NCBI GenBank assembly: GCA_021432635.1
Contig: MU270083.1
Span: 4,114-68,113, forward strand
DNA length: 64,000 bases
Direction: 5' to 3'
From: Thozetella sp. PMI_491
Lineage: Eukaryota > Ascomycota > Sordariomycetes > Chaetosphaeriales > Chaetosphaeriaceae
The notes below the pieces were generated by a model. That model did no database searches and was not told the origin of the DNA. It worked only from the letters and a program-made list of their open reading frames with translations. A program made the position numbers and the translations under genes. Positions 13,684 through 24,063 of the stretch are shown here, piece after piece. The stretch's first letter is position 1; each line of letters opens with the position of its first letter.

Positions 13684-15913
13684 CTGGTCCGGACCATCTT
13701 CTTCCTCCGCCAGCTCATCCAGTTCTGCAGCAGGCATCCGCTTTCCTCGTTTAGTCTAAACAGCGTGGAAATTATTATCTTTCAGCATTTTGGCCGTAAG
13801 ATGGGCCCTGGAGCCGGCCCTGGCACATCATGGCGTTTGGGAGCTTCTAGGCATCTCTTTCCGGGTCACCAGCAGCGTGTACAGGCATCCATGCATGAGC
13901 AGTCATTTTCTGTACCACTAAACACGGTCTATTCATCGTGGGGTGGCTTCTGGTGTACATCATCCCGGTCGGGGGAGTGGGGGATTCAGCGCTTCACCTT
14001 TCCATAATGGATAACAACTGAGAATAGGGTCGGTTCGGCCGGGCGTTTACGGTGTGCGTGCAGCTCGCATTTGGAAGGCTGTCCCAAGAGCAGTGCATAA
14101 TCTTGAAAGTTTTATCGTGGCTAGCCCGCCTCGTGTCTATCTCTCGATATCGTGCAAGGAACCAAGCCGCCCACTCCTCACGAGAGCTAGGATAACGTAG
14201 TCCTTGGCGATACGGCATGGACGGGCTCGCTGCCAGTGACTCAGATGCGGCGCTGGCATCTATCTCTCTGGCTGGTTTTTTGTATAATAGGCACACTGGC
14301 CGCTCGCTGCCTTGGCCCATAGATCATCCCTGGTGCCTCCATCCGCCGCCTCATTACCCAACGAGGCTCGCTACCGCCTTTTCGCAAACTACCGAGCGAT
14401 TACGAGAGAGAAACTGCGTCCGATAGGGGCGGTGTCGCATGTGAATTTCACACGTTTCCAGGCCCACTGGAAAGATGGGCCGGCAGGATGGATGGCATGG
14501 CGTGCGAGGTGTGGCCGCTGCCCGAGATGCTGGATTGCTGGTCCCCCCACGCCCAGCGAATAAGACCATAGGGCAGGATTGAGGACCAGGCCCCCCCCAC
14601 GCCGGATGACCCGTTTGCCTACGGCGCCCCGCTGCCGACGCACTCCCCCGCCAGCAGACAGAGAGAGCAGGGAGGCCAACAGCCTCGACGGCTGCCGCAA
14701 CGTGGAGGTGGATTGAGAAATCGAGGGGCCAAGCGGGTCGGTGAGCGAGCTGGCACGCAGGGAGAGAGCGGCAGGACCAAAGGAGGCCATGGAGCCGCGG
14801 GGCGTTCGCGAAGAGCGAGAAGCCGGTTGGGGGGGGGAAGGGCTTCTTGTTGCCTTGTGGTGGCGGCGCCAGCTGGTTGCCATTTCCAAGTCGGCCGCGC
14901 CAATCTCTACGCAGGGTAGCAAGCTACGTACTACGGAGAACTCACATACGCTATCTTAGCCATGTGAGGTCGATAGCTCCCCACACCGCTGAGATCTCCG
15001 GTGTCGGGTTATCGGCAGGCAAGGACGATCCCGCTCTTAGCAAAAGTCTGGGGGAGCCTTATCAAATCCCGGCAAGGTAATTAGTGGACTCTGTACTGAT
15101 AGGACTGTGCTGTGCATATTGCCCCTTTAGCATCTGGGTAACTACAGAATGTATACCTCCCCCCTCCTTCCCTGGGTTCGGCATGGTCGCTCGCTGTCAA
15201 CAAACGAGCTGTCATAAAATGACCAGCTCGAAACACCCGTCGCACCTGCTCTTGTTTTTTTTTGTTCCGCGCGACTGCTGGACCAATTGCTGCCTTCCCT
15301 CGTGAGCCCTTCACACCCTCCCTTTTTTTCGTTCCCTTTCTTTGCAGGTCGAGGCTCTTGCCCTCAGCGGGGACATGACATGCGAGCACGACTGACTGTA
15401 CGCGTACGGCCCAGCCCGGCACTGACCTGGGCCGCGTGCTATGTATTGCTGTACCTGTCACATCGAGGCGGCTTATCCCGCCGCCTCTAATTTTACCTTG
15501 GAGATTGATTAAGCACACCTCGGTCGCATTGTTCTCTTCAGCGCTTCCCTCTCCCCCGGTCCTTGTGTGTGCTCGAGGGAACGCGGGGGGCGGAAGGGGG
15601 GGGGCCTGGGGCCTATCTATGTCTGGGATCGTATTTGATCCCTGGCGCGCATGCGCAAACAACGCAACAAGTACGCCTACAAAGACGTCGACCGGCAGGT
15701 GCCAAGCCACGTTCTGCACGAGGCAGGTGACCATAGCTTCCTGTGAGTTGTGTTTGCCCGTGTTGCATGGTGAGGAAGAAAAAAAAAGTGTGCCTTGCTG
15801 GGACGGCGAGGAGGTGGCCTGCCTGCTCCTTTGGTTGGCTCGTGGCACATTTCAGCCCGAGACCAACAGGCCGGGAGCTCGGAGCCAATCTCTCACCATC
15901 ACATTGCCAAAGA

Positions 15914-15947
<34 letters not shown>

Positions 15948-16814
15948 GTGGACTGCCACTGCCCCTCACCGAGGCGAGGAAGTGCACATATTACTGTGAG
16001 AGGTGAAGGGGCTGCTTAGAGAGAATCCCGTCGTCCCGAGGACAGGGCAATAGGGGCAGGGAAGCTTGCTCTGAGCTGTGCGGTATACGTAACTATCTGA
16101 CTTGGGGATGTGTGCTCAGGCCGCTAAGAGACTCAGGCCGTCTGGTCACTCACCTGCTTCTAGATTCGGCAAGCATCTCGTAGCGTGGCCCCATGCTGCC
16201 CATGGTCGAGCTTATTATGGTGGAACCGAGCCTGGGGATCGCTCCGACCTTGGCAGATACGTCACATTTCTAAATAGCAAGTATTGCCTGGCAATTTTCC
16301 ACAGCACGAATAGAGAGGGAGGGGTTCTATTGTCCTTAGATTGTACCGCAGTAGGCCCGCAACAACCAGCTGTGGGCGAGCGAAGCATGGGCGCGCTGAG
16401 TGCCCTCTTCCCTGAAGCCGAAGGATCTTTTCCGACTTCAAGATGATGATACCCAAAAGAACCACGAAGATACGACTGGGCTAAACAAAATATACCGCCT
16501 GCCTTGTTTTCCTCTTGCCCCATCCGCCTGGCCTGCTTTGTATATGACCACCCTTCCACCTAAACGCCGTCTATCATGTACAGCTTAGGCAGCTAATAAT
16601 GTAGCACACAATTTTAGGAAACAAGAAAAGAAAAAGGAAAAATCGGCTATGCTGGAAGACAGGAGGATTCAAAAGAAAGTGTCGAACAGTCTGTTCGGTG
16701 GTAGGTCTCTCCCTTGTTGGGGAACTGACGCCTAAGCGGGTATTGTAAACACAAGAAAAAAAATACAGTATCACAAGACTGCAGGGAGCGAGGTACTCGA
16801 TGGAGCTCGGTCCT
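13684..16814. other. Intergenic, convergent 3' flanks, with a 30-G run
   Basis: This lies between the 3' ends of the areA-like gene and the large minus-strand gene. No supported gene: the 255-codon minus frame at 15081-15848 begins with GTG and is made of low-complexity and chance sequence. The stretch includes the homopolymer at 15917-15946. Confidence 0.5.
15917..15946 (+). repeat. Poly-G homopolymer, 30 bases
   Basis: An uninterrupted run of 30 G on the plus strand, preceded by AGAGGA and followed by TGTGG. Such runs can form quadruplexes, slip in replication and are often miscounted in assemblies, so the exact length is uncertain. Confidence 0.9.
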
Positions 16815-19800
16815 TTAGTCCAGTCTAAACATTCTCCTGAGGGCCCCGAACTTCTTCTTCTTGCCGCCACCCTCGCTCATCACCGACTCCATACTGAGCA
16901 CGCCTGACGACACTGTCCGCTGCTGTAGAAAGCCTGGCTGGACTCCGGAGCCTGAATATCCGCTCAGCGTCCGGGTGCCAATGTTACCAGACGTGCTAGG
17001 GCGCCGGTGCGTCTCGATCGGATCCTTCTCGTCGGTGATGATCCCCAGGCCCTTGCTGGAGCTGAACGACTCCTCGCCGACCACGACGTTCTTCTGCTCT
17101 CCCACTAGAGGCCAGGTGCCTGTTGCCGTTGCAGGGATGCTAACCACGCGCTTCTGAAGCTTGGGGCTGGTGGGCTTGGGGGAGGGCACTACCTCCAATT
17201 CGTTGGCCATGTCCGCCTCCCCATCGTCAATCGAGGTGCGGATGTCGCGGAGCCGGTCGACGTTGCGCTCGAGCTTCGTGTCGCGACGCGCGGCGGACTC
17301 CATCATCTCTGGGCGCGAGATCTTGCTGCGGGCGTCGGGCTTCTTGCGCCGGAGCGCGCTCATGAAGCTGCCACGCTTGGACGCCACGCCTCGGCCATCA
17401 ATCCCGACAGTCGAGGATGGTTGCGCGCTGACTAGCGTTCCACGGCCGGAGCCGGAGCGTTGGATGGGGTTCACGCTGGACTGTAGCTGACGGATATCGG
17501 CGCTGGGCTTCTCGACGTCGCTGTCAGGGAGTTCTTCCGACTCCTGTTCCTCGGGCAAAGCGGTGCTGGCGTTGGACAACTGGTTACGACGATGCCCACT
17601 AGTTGCAGGCGCTCCTGAGCGCATTGTCTTGGGCATAGTTAGAGGCATGGGTGGGACATTGTCCTCGTCGCTAGATTCATCGAAGCGACTTTGGAAGCCA
17701 GGCGTGGGACCCGTATCCTCATCGCTCGAATCGCCGAATCTACTGCCAAAGGTCGAGCCAAGAGCCCTCGGTTTGGGTGCGCGTTTGCTAGCGCCTTTAC
17801 TACCGGTAGTCCGGATGCCGAATGTCGGCATCCGCATGCCACCACTCTTGGGCTCAGGATGGCTGCCTCTGAGAGTTTGGCGCATGTGCATCGTCGTTGC
17901 AGGTGCCTCGGCAGGTAGCGACTTGCGGAATGGAGAACCCGAGGGGGATAAAGCACGCAGGAACTTCTTGCCGGAGCTTTCTTCAGCTTGGGAGGAACCC
18001 GGCGATGTTTGCCTCATAGACTTGCGGAAACCAAAGCCCTGGCCAGCGAGTGGAGAGCGCAGACGGCGAAAACTGCTCTCGCTACTATCGGAACCACGGC
18101 GTCTGAGCAACGACCTAGAAGCCGAAGGAGGATACTGGCCTGCTGCAGTTGGTGCCGCGGCTGGGGGTAGGCCGACCTCTGATGCTCTTTTCGTTTGTCC
18201 TTTCAGTCCCATCAACGGGGGAGCGCCGGGAGGCGGGAAAGACATAGGACGCTCCGCCATAGAGAGGGGTGGTCGCGTCTTGGGTCGCAGAGGATCAGCA
18301 CTCGCCACAGTCCCCTTCGGTCGTAGCGATTTCTGTAAACGGGGCGTGTTTTCCCTCGCAGCGGACGCAGCTGCTTGCTTTTGTGACGCCTTGCTGCGCA
18401 TCGTTGTTCGCATCGTAGGGGCAACGGAGGCGTCGGGCTCGGACCACTTAGTCCCCGGTTGAATCATATACGAGCGCTCGGGGGCGACGGTCTGCTCCTG
18501 TTGTTGCTGCTGGGCTACCATTTGCTGTGCCATATGAATGGCTAAAGCCCGCCGCTCGGAGTTCCTGCGCTCAATGGACTTCTTTTTCTTGGGCTTGGTT
18601 TCTGGCTCTGCTTCTTCGAGGTCTGCATCAACGGCGGCATCTTCGCGGGCTTCTTTCTCCAGTTGGGCTCGTTTCTCGGTCGTCAAGCTCCTCCAATATG
18701 CCTTGGCTCTCTCCCAGTCATCTACCGGCATCTGTGCTGGTTGGCTCTCAACAAAAGTGCTCGCGGCAGAGAGTTCAGACTCTAGCTTCTGGGACGGAGC
18801 AGGCGACTGTTGGGAGACTTCCTCGACCGCACGAGCTTGAGGATGTTGAGCTGGCTGCTTGATAGGAGTCTCAAGGACGGCATCCAAGGATTGAAACCCA
18901 TCTCCCTCCATGTCTGAGAGGTCCTCGTACGCATCACTGTAGATGCTGCTTTCGGAGTCTGAAGACTCGGAGACTTCGGGCTGTGTGGCCAGGACGGCGG
19001 CTGGAGCATGAGACGTTGCCTGGAAGTCGGTGCTCTGGGTCTTGGGCCCGAATGCCACCAGACCGAGCTTGTCCGCCTTGGCGTCTGCTTGGATAGTTGT
19101 AGCGCGGCTCGACCCTCCCCTCGTGGACACGTCTGAGTCGTCATCCGGGAACCCTCCAGGGACGTCCAAATGTTGCCTAGGCTTCGGTTGTGGCTTCGGC
19201 GGCGGAGTAGCTTGGGTGATCGATATAGCCGGGATGCCGGCTCCTACTGGCTTGCTTTCCTGGGCTGTGAACTGAGGGCCTGGAAGTGGGCCGTCTCGGT
19301 CTCTCGAGGGTCCATTTGGAATGGGCTCATCATCAACAGGCGTCATCTCCACCGGCTTGGGAGCATTGGAAGCTGCCACTTCATATGGTGCTTCCGGCTC
19401 TGGCTCCGTCTCTGGCTCTGGCTCCGTCTCTAGAACATCAGACTCGGTAGAATCGCTCACATACCCGCTGCCTTCGATAGAAGTGACAACTGGCGGCAAT
19501 GGCTCCCTAAACCGTGAAATATTTGCTGGGTTCCGCGTCGCCAAATCTTCCTGCTGGAGCAGCGAGCCAATGGCGTGGTCGCTGCTCTGACCAAGAGAGC
19601 TAGATTCGGACCTAGACCCGTCTGCCGGGAAGAGGGTCGGAGTAGCGGGCAGCGATGGGCTGTTGGCTGGCTCTAGCATCGGCCGCACCAGAGGTCGCTC
19701 GACGATGACCGGGCTCTGGTCGCGAGGCTTCTTGTCCCGTACACTACCAAAGCTAGGAAGGGCTGGGCGGGGCTTCATAACCTCGTCGTCCTCGAACGGA

Positions 19801-21857
19801 ACAAAATCCTTCTTCTTGCTCCGGCCAATGTTGCTGTACCAATGGCGTTGCGAGGTGGTGTTTTGCGGGCTGGGAAGAACTGGCGACTCGGTCTCGTGAG
19901 CCGGTGCAGACTCGCCCACAACGACGTTGGTGTCGTCGTTAAAGCTCACACGGACCGATTTCTTCCGCGCGATGGAGTGGTCTTCCGACGGATGGGCACC
20001 GGCGGAGGCTTCTGAGGTGTCGTCGGAGGGAGATGCCCCGCGAGAGGGACTGTGCTGCTTGAGAGCAGACTTGCGAGGGGAGATGGACCGCGGGGGGGGT
20101 GAATGCTTAACCATCAAGCTCTCCGAGACTGTACCAAAATGGGCCTGTCTTACGGGGCTAGCGGACTGAGTGCGTTCATGATGGCCATGCTCTGTAGGCG
20201 GGGGGTGGAAAGCCACGACCTTCGGCTCGCTCCTCTCAGCAAACATCGTGCTTTCCAAGTTACCCTGTATGGTTGAGGGCTCAGCCGGGAGTTCTGCTGG
20301 CTGGAGAACAGGAGACATAGTCGCGGGGACTAGGTTCTGGGCCGGGGCCTCGGGAGCTCGTGGCGCCGGCACAGTAGGAGCCGGATACAGTATTTGCCTC
20401 GTCGGAACTGCATCTATAGCATCTGATAATATGCCTCTGGAGGCGGGATTTTCTGGCTCAGATTCCGGCTCGGATTCTTCTCGCACGACCGACGGCTGCC
20501 TCCGTATTCCGGGAGGCGAGCGCATGGACTCCCGTAGATGCGGAACGACGGAGCTATCCGCTTCTACAAGAGGCGCCTGTGACGGCTCTTCATAAAAGTG
20601 CCGCTGCTCTATTTTCTTTGCATCTGTCCTCGGCGATGGAATGAGCGCCTTAACAGCAGGCTCGTACTGGTACTCATCCTCGACCACGCGTGTTGCTGGC
20701 GGTGAAGCGGCTTGATACTGAGATTGTGGCTCCAGCATAGGCTCATGGGGTTCTCTTTCACGTTCAAGGCCTGGAGCTATGCTCTTAGTATGGCCCATTG
20801 TCCCTTGAGCAAGATGAGATCCGGCCCGAGTGGGTGCTGATTTCTTCTTCCTCGGTCGCGTCGGCTTCTCCGAGGCATCCATTACCGTTCGTTCTACCGC
20901 GGCCAGACTCGCTCGAGGCACCATTCTTCTTGAATTTGGATCGTAAACCAGTGCTGAATCGGAACTGCTCGCTGTACTTGCTTGAGTCTGGGGCCTTGGC
21001 CCCGAACGCAACTCGTGGGCTACCGATGCCGGAGGCTTCACCGGCGCAGCTTGCCAACTCGTAGGGGGTTCGAGAACCTGCGGTTTAGAACGGGGGATCT
21101 CCATCGAACCTTGGTGGTCTTCCGGTGCTACCGGTGGCGAACCGACCCTCATACGCGCGGGGTAGGAGAAGTTGATGGACGAAGCTCTGCTGCTGGGCCG
21201 CTGTCCATCGCTAGCCAGCTCTTCGGCAGGCGGCTGAGGTGGACTAGACGGCGGGCTGGCCATGGCCGGATCGGTCCTGCGCACGTTTTCCTGCTCGCCG
21301 ATATTAGCGGCGCTGAACCATGATGGCGCACCATCCTTCCCCAGTCGCTGTGAGGCCACGCGGAGCGGCGTGGTCTTGAATCCCAGGCTCGTCGTCCTGC
21401 GGAGATCCTGGGTAGAGCCTGTTCCCGACATCATGCTCCCGGAGTCCACATCTTTCGGTAGTGCCGGCACTGGCGGCATGTCTCTAGAGGTCGTGTAGCT
21501 CTGCGACTGGGTCTGTCGATGTATCGATCCGCTAGTTGTCTGGCGATGGGGACTTGGGCTACGGAATGTCCTCTCCGTCATCGACCCGCTGCTCCCTCGA
21601 CGCTGGAGCCCGGGGTGCCTGCTCAGATCTGGAACGGAGCTGGAGGATGACAGGGACGCATTACGCCGCATCGTCCGCTTCGTCTGAACCTCGGCGACAT
21701 TGATAGGGGTCGTAGGGCGCGCACGCAGGGCAGCGGCGGCGGCGGCGGCGGATATCGAGGGGCTGGTTTCGCGGTTCTTGTTGAACACGGCTGCGGCTGC
21801 CGTCGCCGCGCTGGGGTTCGCGGTCGCCGAAGTGAGAGGAGGCTTTTTCCAGGACAT
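16815..21857 (-). CDS. Very large disordered protein, possible eisosome (Seg1-like) scaffold
   Basis: A single uninterrupted frame of 1680 codons. The N-terminus starts MSWKKPPLTSATANPSAATA, runs through an Ala-rich block (residues about 36-45) and reaches VQTKRTMRRNASLSSSSS. The bulk is Ser, Pro, Glu and Arg rich with no globular domain that I recognise. It has acidic Glu-Pro repeats near residues 810-830, a charged helical segment (WERAKAYWRSLTTEKRAQLE) with a following Gln run near 1045-1120, repeated GSxFGSRFGDSSDEDTGP-like motifs near 1370-1410, and a basic end KKKKFGALRRMFRLD. The Ala-rich start, phospho-site richness and basic tail recall fungal Seg1-type proteins that organise eisosomes at the plasma membrane, but that is a recollection of style, not a demonstrated match. 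The coding sequence itself is secure. Confidence 0.75.
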   Translation of the reverse strand: MSWKKPPLTSATANPSAATAAAAVFNKNRETSPSISAAAAAAALRARPTTPINVAEVQTKRTMRRNASLSSSSSVPDLSRHPGLQRRGSSGSMTERTFRSPSPHRQTTSGSIHRQTQSQSYTTSRDMPPVPALPKDVDSGSMMSGTGSTQDLRRTTSLGFKTTPLRVASQRLGKDGAPSWFSAANIGEQENVRRTDPAMASPPSSPPQPPAEELASDGQRPSSRASSINFSYPARMRVGSPPVAPEDHQGSMEIPRSKPQVLEPPTSWQAAPVKPPASVAHELRSGPRPQTQASTASSSDSALVYDPNSRRMVPRASLAAVERTVMDASEKPTRPRKKKSAPTRAGSHLAQGTMGHTKSIAPGLEREREPHEPMLEPQSQYQAASPPATRVVEDEYQYEPAVKALIPSPRTDAKKIEQRHFYEEPSQAPLVEADSSVVPHLRESMRSPPGIRRQPSVVREESEPESEPENPASRGILSDAIDAVPTRQILYPAPTVPAPRAPEAPAQNLVPATMSPVLQPAELPAEPSTIQGNLESTMFAERSEPKVVAFHPPPTEHGHHERTQSASPVRQAHFGTVSESLMVKHSPPPRSISPRKSALKQHSPSRGASPSDDTSEASAGAHPSEDHSIARKKSVRVSFNDDTNVVVGESAPAHETESPVLPSPQNTTSQRHWYSNIGRSKKKDFVPFEDDEVMKPRPALPSFGSVRDKKPRDQSPVIVERPLVRPMLEPANSPSLPATPTLFPADGSRSESSSLGQSSDHAIGSLLQQEDLATRNPANISRFREPLPPVVTSIEGSGYVSDSTESDVLETEPEPETEPEPEAPYEVAASNAPKPVEMTPVDDEPIPNGPSRDRDGPLPGPQFTAQESKPVGAGIPAISITQATPPPKPQPKPRQHLDVPGGFPDDDSDVSTRGGSSRATTIQADAKADKLGLVAFGPKTQSTDFQATSHAPAAVLATQPEVSESSDSESSIYSDAYEDLSDMEGDGFQSLDAVLETPIKQPAQHPQARAVEEVSQQSPAPSQKLESELSAASTFVESQPAQMPVDDWERAKAYWRSLTTEKRAQLEKEAREDAAVDADLEEAEPETKPKKKKSIERRNSERRALAIHMAQQMVAQQQQQEQTVAPERSYMIQPGTKWSEPDASVAPTMRTTMRSKASQKQAAASAARENTPRLQKSLRPKGTVASADPLRPKTRPPLSMAERPMSFPPPGAPPLMGLKGQTKRASEVGLPPAAAPTAAGQYPPSASRSLLRRRGSDSSESSFRRLRSPLAGQGFGFRKSMRQTSPGSSQAEESSGKKFLRALSPSGSPFRKSLPAEAPATTMHMRQTLRGSHPEPKSGGMRMPTFGIRTTGSKGASKRAPKPRALGSTFGSRFGDSSDEDTGPTPGFQSRFDESSDEDNVPPMPLTMPKTMRSGAPATSGHRRNQLSNASTALPEEQESEELPDSDVEKPSADIRQLQSSVNPIQRSGSGRGTLVSAQPSSTVGIDGRGVASKRGSFMSALRRKKPDARSKISRPEMMESAARRDTKLERNVDRLRDIRTSIDDGEADMANELEVVPSPKPTSPKLQKRVVSIPATATGTWPLVGEQKNVVVGEESFSSSKGLGIITDEKDPIETHRRPSTSGNIGTRTLSGYSGSGVQPGFLQQRTVSSGVLSMESVMSEGGGKKKKFGALRRMFRLD

Positions 21858-24063
21858 GGGTTAGCTTATGCTCTTGGATATGAGAATATGTTCGAGCGCT
21901 CGGCGGAACGAGGCGGCGGCCAGCATGGCGAGCATAGCTGCACAAAAAGGGCAGCATGATAGCAGGCACGCGACGCTGATCGAATGCTGCGGCGCTCGCG
22001 CGGCGGCGGGATGGCGGCCGAATATTGACGCATGAATGGGCGCGTCAAAGGAGGGTGAAAGCGAAATTAGCTAATGACGTACCGGATTAGGCCTCCGCCT
22101 CCGAGACCCAAACATCTTCTCTCAGTTCTATGCGCTCCTGCGAGCTTGCATTGTCCAGCTCCGCGGGAGTCCCATAGGGTTGAGCGGGTGCCGGTGGGCA
22201 GGTTTGGTGTTAGGAATAAAATGCGTGGTGGTAGGACGGGGTGGAAGGATGAAAGGTGAAATGACAAGTTATGTGAGGGATGAATGAGATCGTCACTAGG
22301 ATCATTGATTTGTATGACGGGACCACATGTTTTGGGTCGCTCGAAAGCAACCCACCAATCCACCCCCCATTTCTCCCTCCCCCCCCCCCCCCCCCCCGGC
22401 TAGTGCTGCAGCAACTAGGCTCTAGCACGCCAGCGAACTAATAAGCCACAATGTGGTGCGGATACCGACTAAGCTGGCTTGGGCCTAGGATGTCTTCTAC
22501 AGGATAAAGTAGGCCCCCAAACCTAGGTACCCAAGAAACAAAAAACCAAAAACTGCCAGTGGAATGTTGCTGCAGCACGCGCTATCGACGTCACCACCAG
22601 CATGGACGGGAGCCCGAGCAGGAGCCCGAGCACAAGGCCCAACCCCTCCGGAGGGGAGCAAAGCAGCGGCATAAAGACGCTAAACACAGCGAGGGTTCGG
22701 GGGACTCGTACACCATGCGCGACCGCGCCGAGTCATGAGAGCTGTCTGGTGCCGGGGTTGGGCTCCGGCGAGAAGCCAGACAGCTTCAAACACTGTTCGG
22801 TCTTAATTTTGGTTTTGTGTCGCTGGTTGGCTCTGCAAGTGCCAACACCCAGTAAACCCCGGGATTACCCCCAATCCCAATGCGACCCGTCTCGTCCACG
22901 TCGCGCTTTCGCTGGCTGGCCGCTCGCTCTCTTGAGCCACTGACAAGCTGCCGAGTCGCGCTGACTCTGGTAGATTCCTCTCCCTTCCGTCGGCCTGGCG
23001 GACACCATCTGCCGCTGCCTCTCGCTGCCTCTCTCCTCGACCAAATGCACTCCGTACCGCGCTCGGCGCGGAGGTGGGGAGGGTTATTCCCGGTCATGTG
23101 CATCGGCGGCTTGAGCCACCCGGACGGTTGAGTGTTAGCAGTCGGGCTACGTCATCGGATCTGGCATTTTGTGGAGGGTACCGAGCGGCCGAGGTCAAGC
23201 GCCAACACTAGAGTCGGCCTCAGGGCAAGCCGAAGAACAAGTGAGACCCGACCATTCCGGCCGCTAGCTAGCTACGTAAGGATGCATCGAAGCGCTCAGC
23301 CACGCGTGCACGCACGGTAGTGTCTGGCGTGCGATTGCTACGTAGTAATTTACCCTGGAAACGTAGAAGCTCAGCAACCATATCCATCTTCCGGAAATAC
23401 GGCGCCGTAGTCACCGCAAAGATAAAACATCACATGCACGACGTCCCAGGTGAATTTGTATTTTTTGTTATTATTTGGTTTGTTTTCTAGGGGAGGGGGG
23501 TACAAGCAGAGGCACTACTAGGGCGGTGCTGGGCTTGGGGTAGGGGGAGGGGTTAGGGGAAGGCGTGGAGTGGATGTTGTCGCAAAGGGGAAAGCAGACG
23601 TGTTGTTCAACACCATGGATGTTTGCAGATGGCGCGTGGGGAAAGTCACGCCCAGATGCGTGCGTGATTGGGCCCCTGGCAACGAGGCATCGCAAGTGAC
23701 GGAATGCCGAGGCAGGAGGGCGGTCCGCTGGAGAGCCCTCGCAACCTTGGATCAACTTCTGCGAGATGACTCCCTCCATGGATTGCCGTCTGCTCAGATG
23801 AAGGGGTTTGGCAAGCTAGTGTAGCCGTGAGGCACTTTGCCCTTCAGCAGCGGGCCGGCTCCAAGAAAACGCTTCTCTTATCAAGATCGAGCTCCGACGA
23901 GAACTCGCTGCCCATGTCCTTTTCCCTTAGAAAGCACCAGGCAAGTGCCATGACACGCACATCCATCAATACCCCCTTGTGTCGTTCACCATGTCGATAG
24001 GTCCAGGATTTGCAGATCTTAGCCACACGCTTGAGCGGTCGACGCTGGGCACAGCAGTTGGCA
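21858..24063. other. Intergenic, 5' flank of the large minus-strand gene
   Basis: No supported gene. It should contain the promoter and leader of the 1680-residue protein (minus strand, upstream from 21857) and the 3' end of the CxxC protein. It carries a 19-base poly-C run at 22379-22397. The frames at 22602-23131 are Ser/Pro/Arg chance frames on both strands. Confidence 0.5.
22379..22397 (+). repeat. Poly-C homopolymer, 19 bases
   Basis: An uninterrupted C run of 19 within a C-rich stretch, followed by GGCTAGTG. It is intergenic and its length is prone to sequencing and slippage error. Confidence 0.85.

Noticed and set aside
15081-15848. 255-codon minus-strand frame
   Set aside because: It begins with GTG, spans low-complexity sequence and shows no protein features.
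17563-18462. 299-codon plus-strand frame opposite the large disordered protein
   Set aside because: Antisense shadow of a repetitive Ser/Pro/Arg-rich coding sequence in GC-rich DNA.
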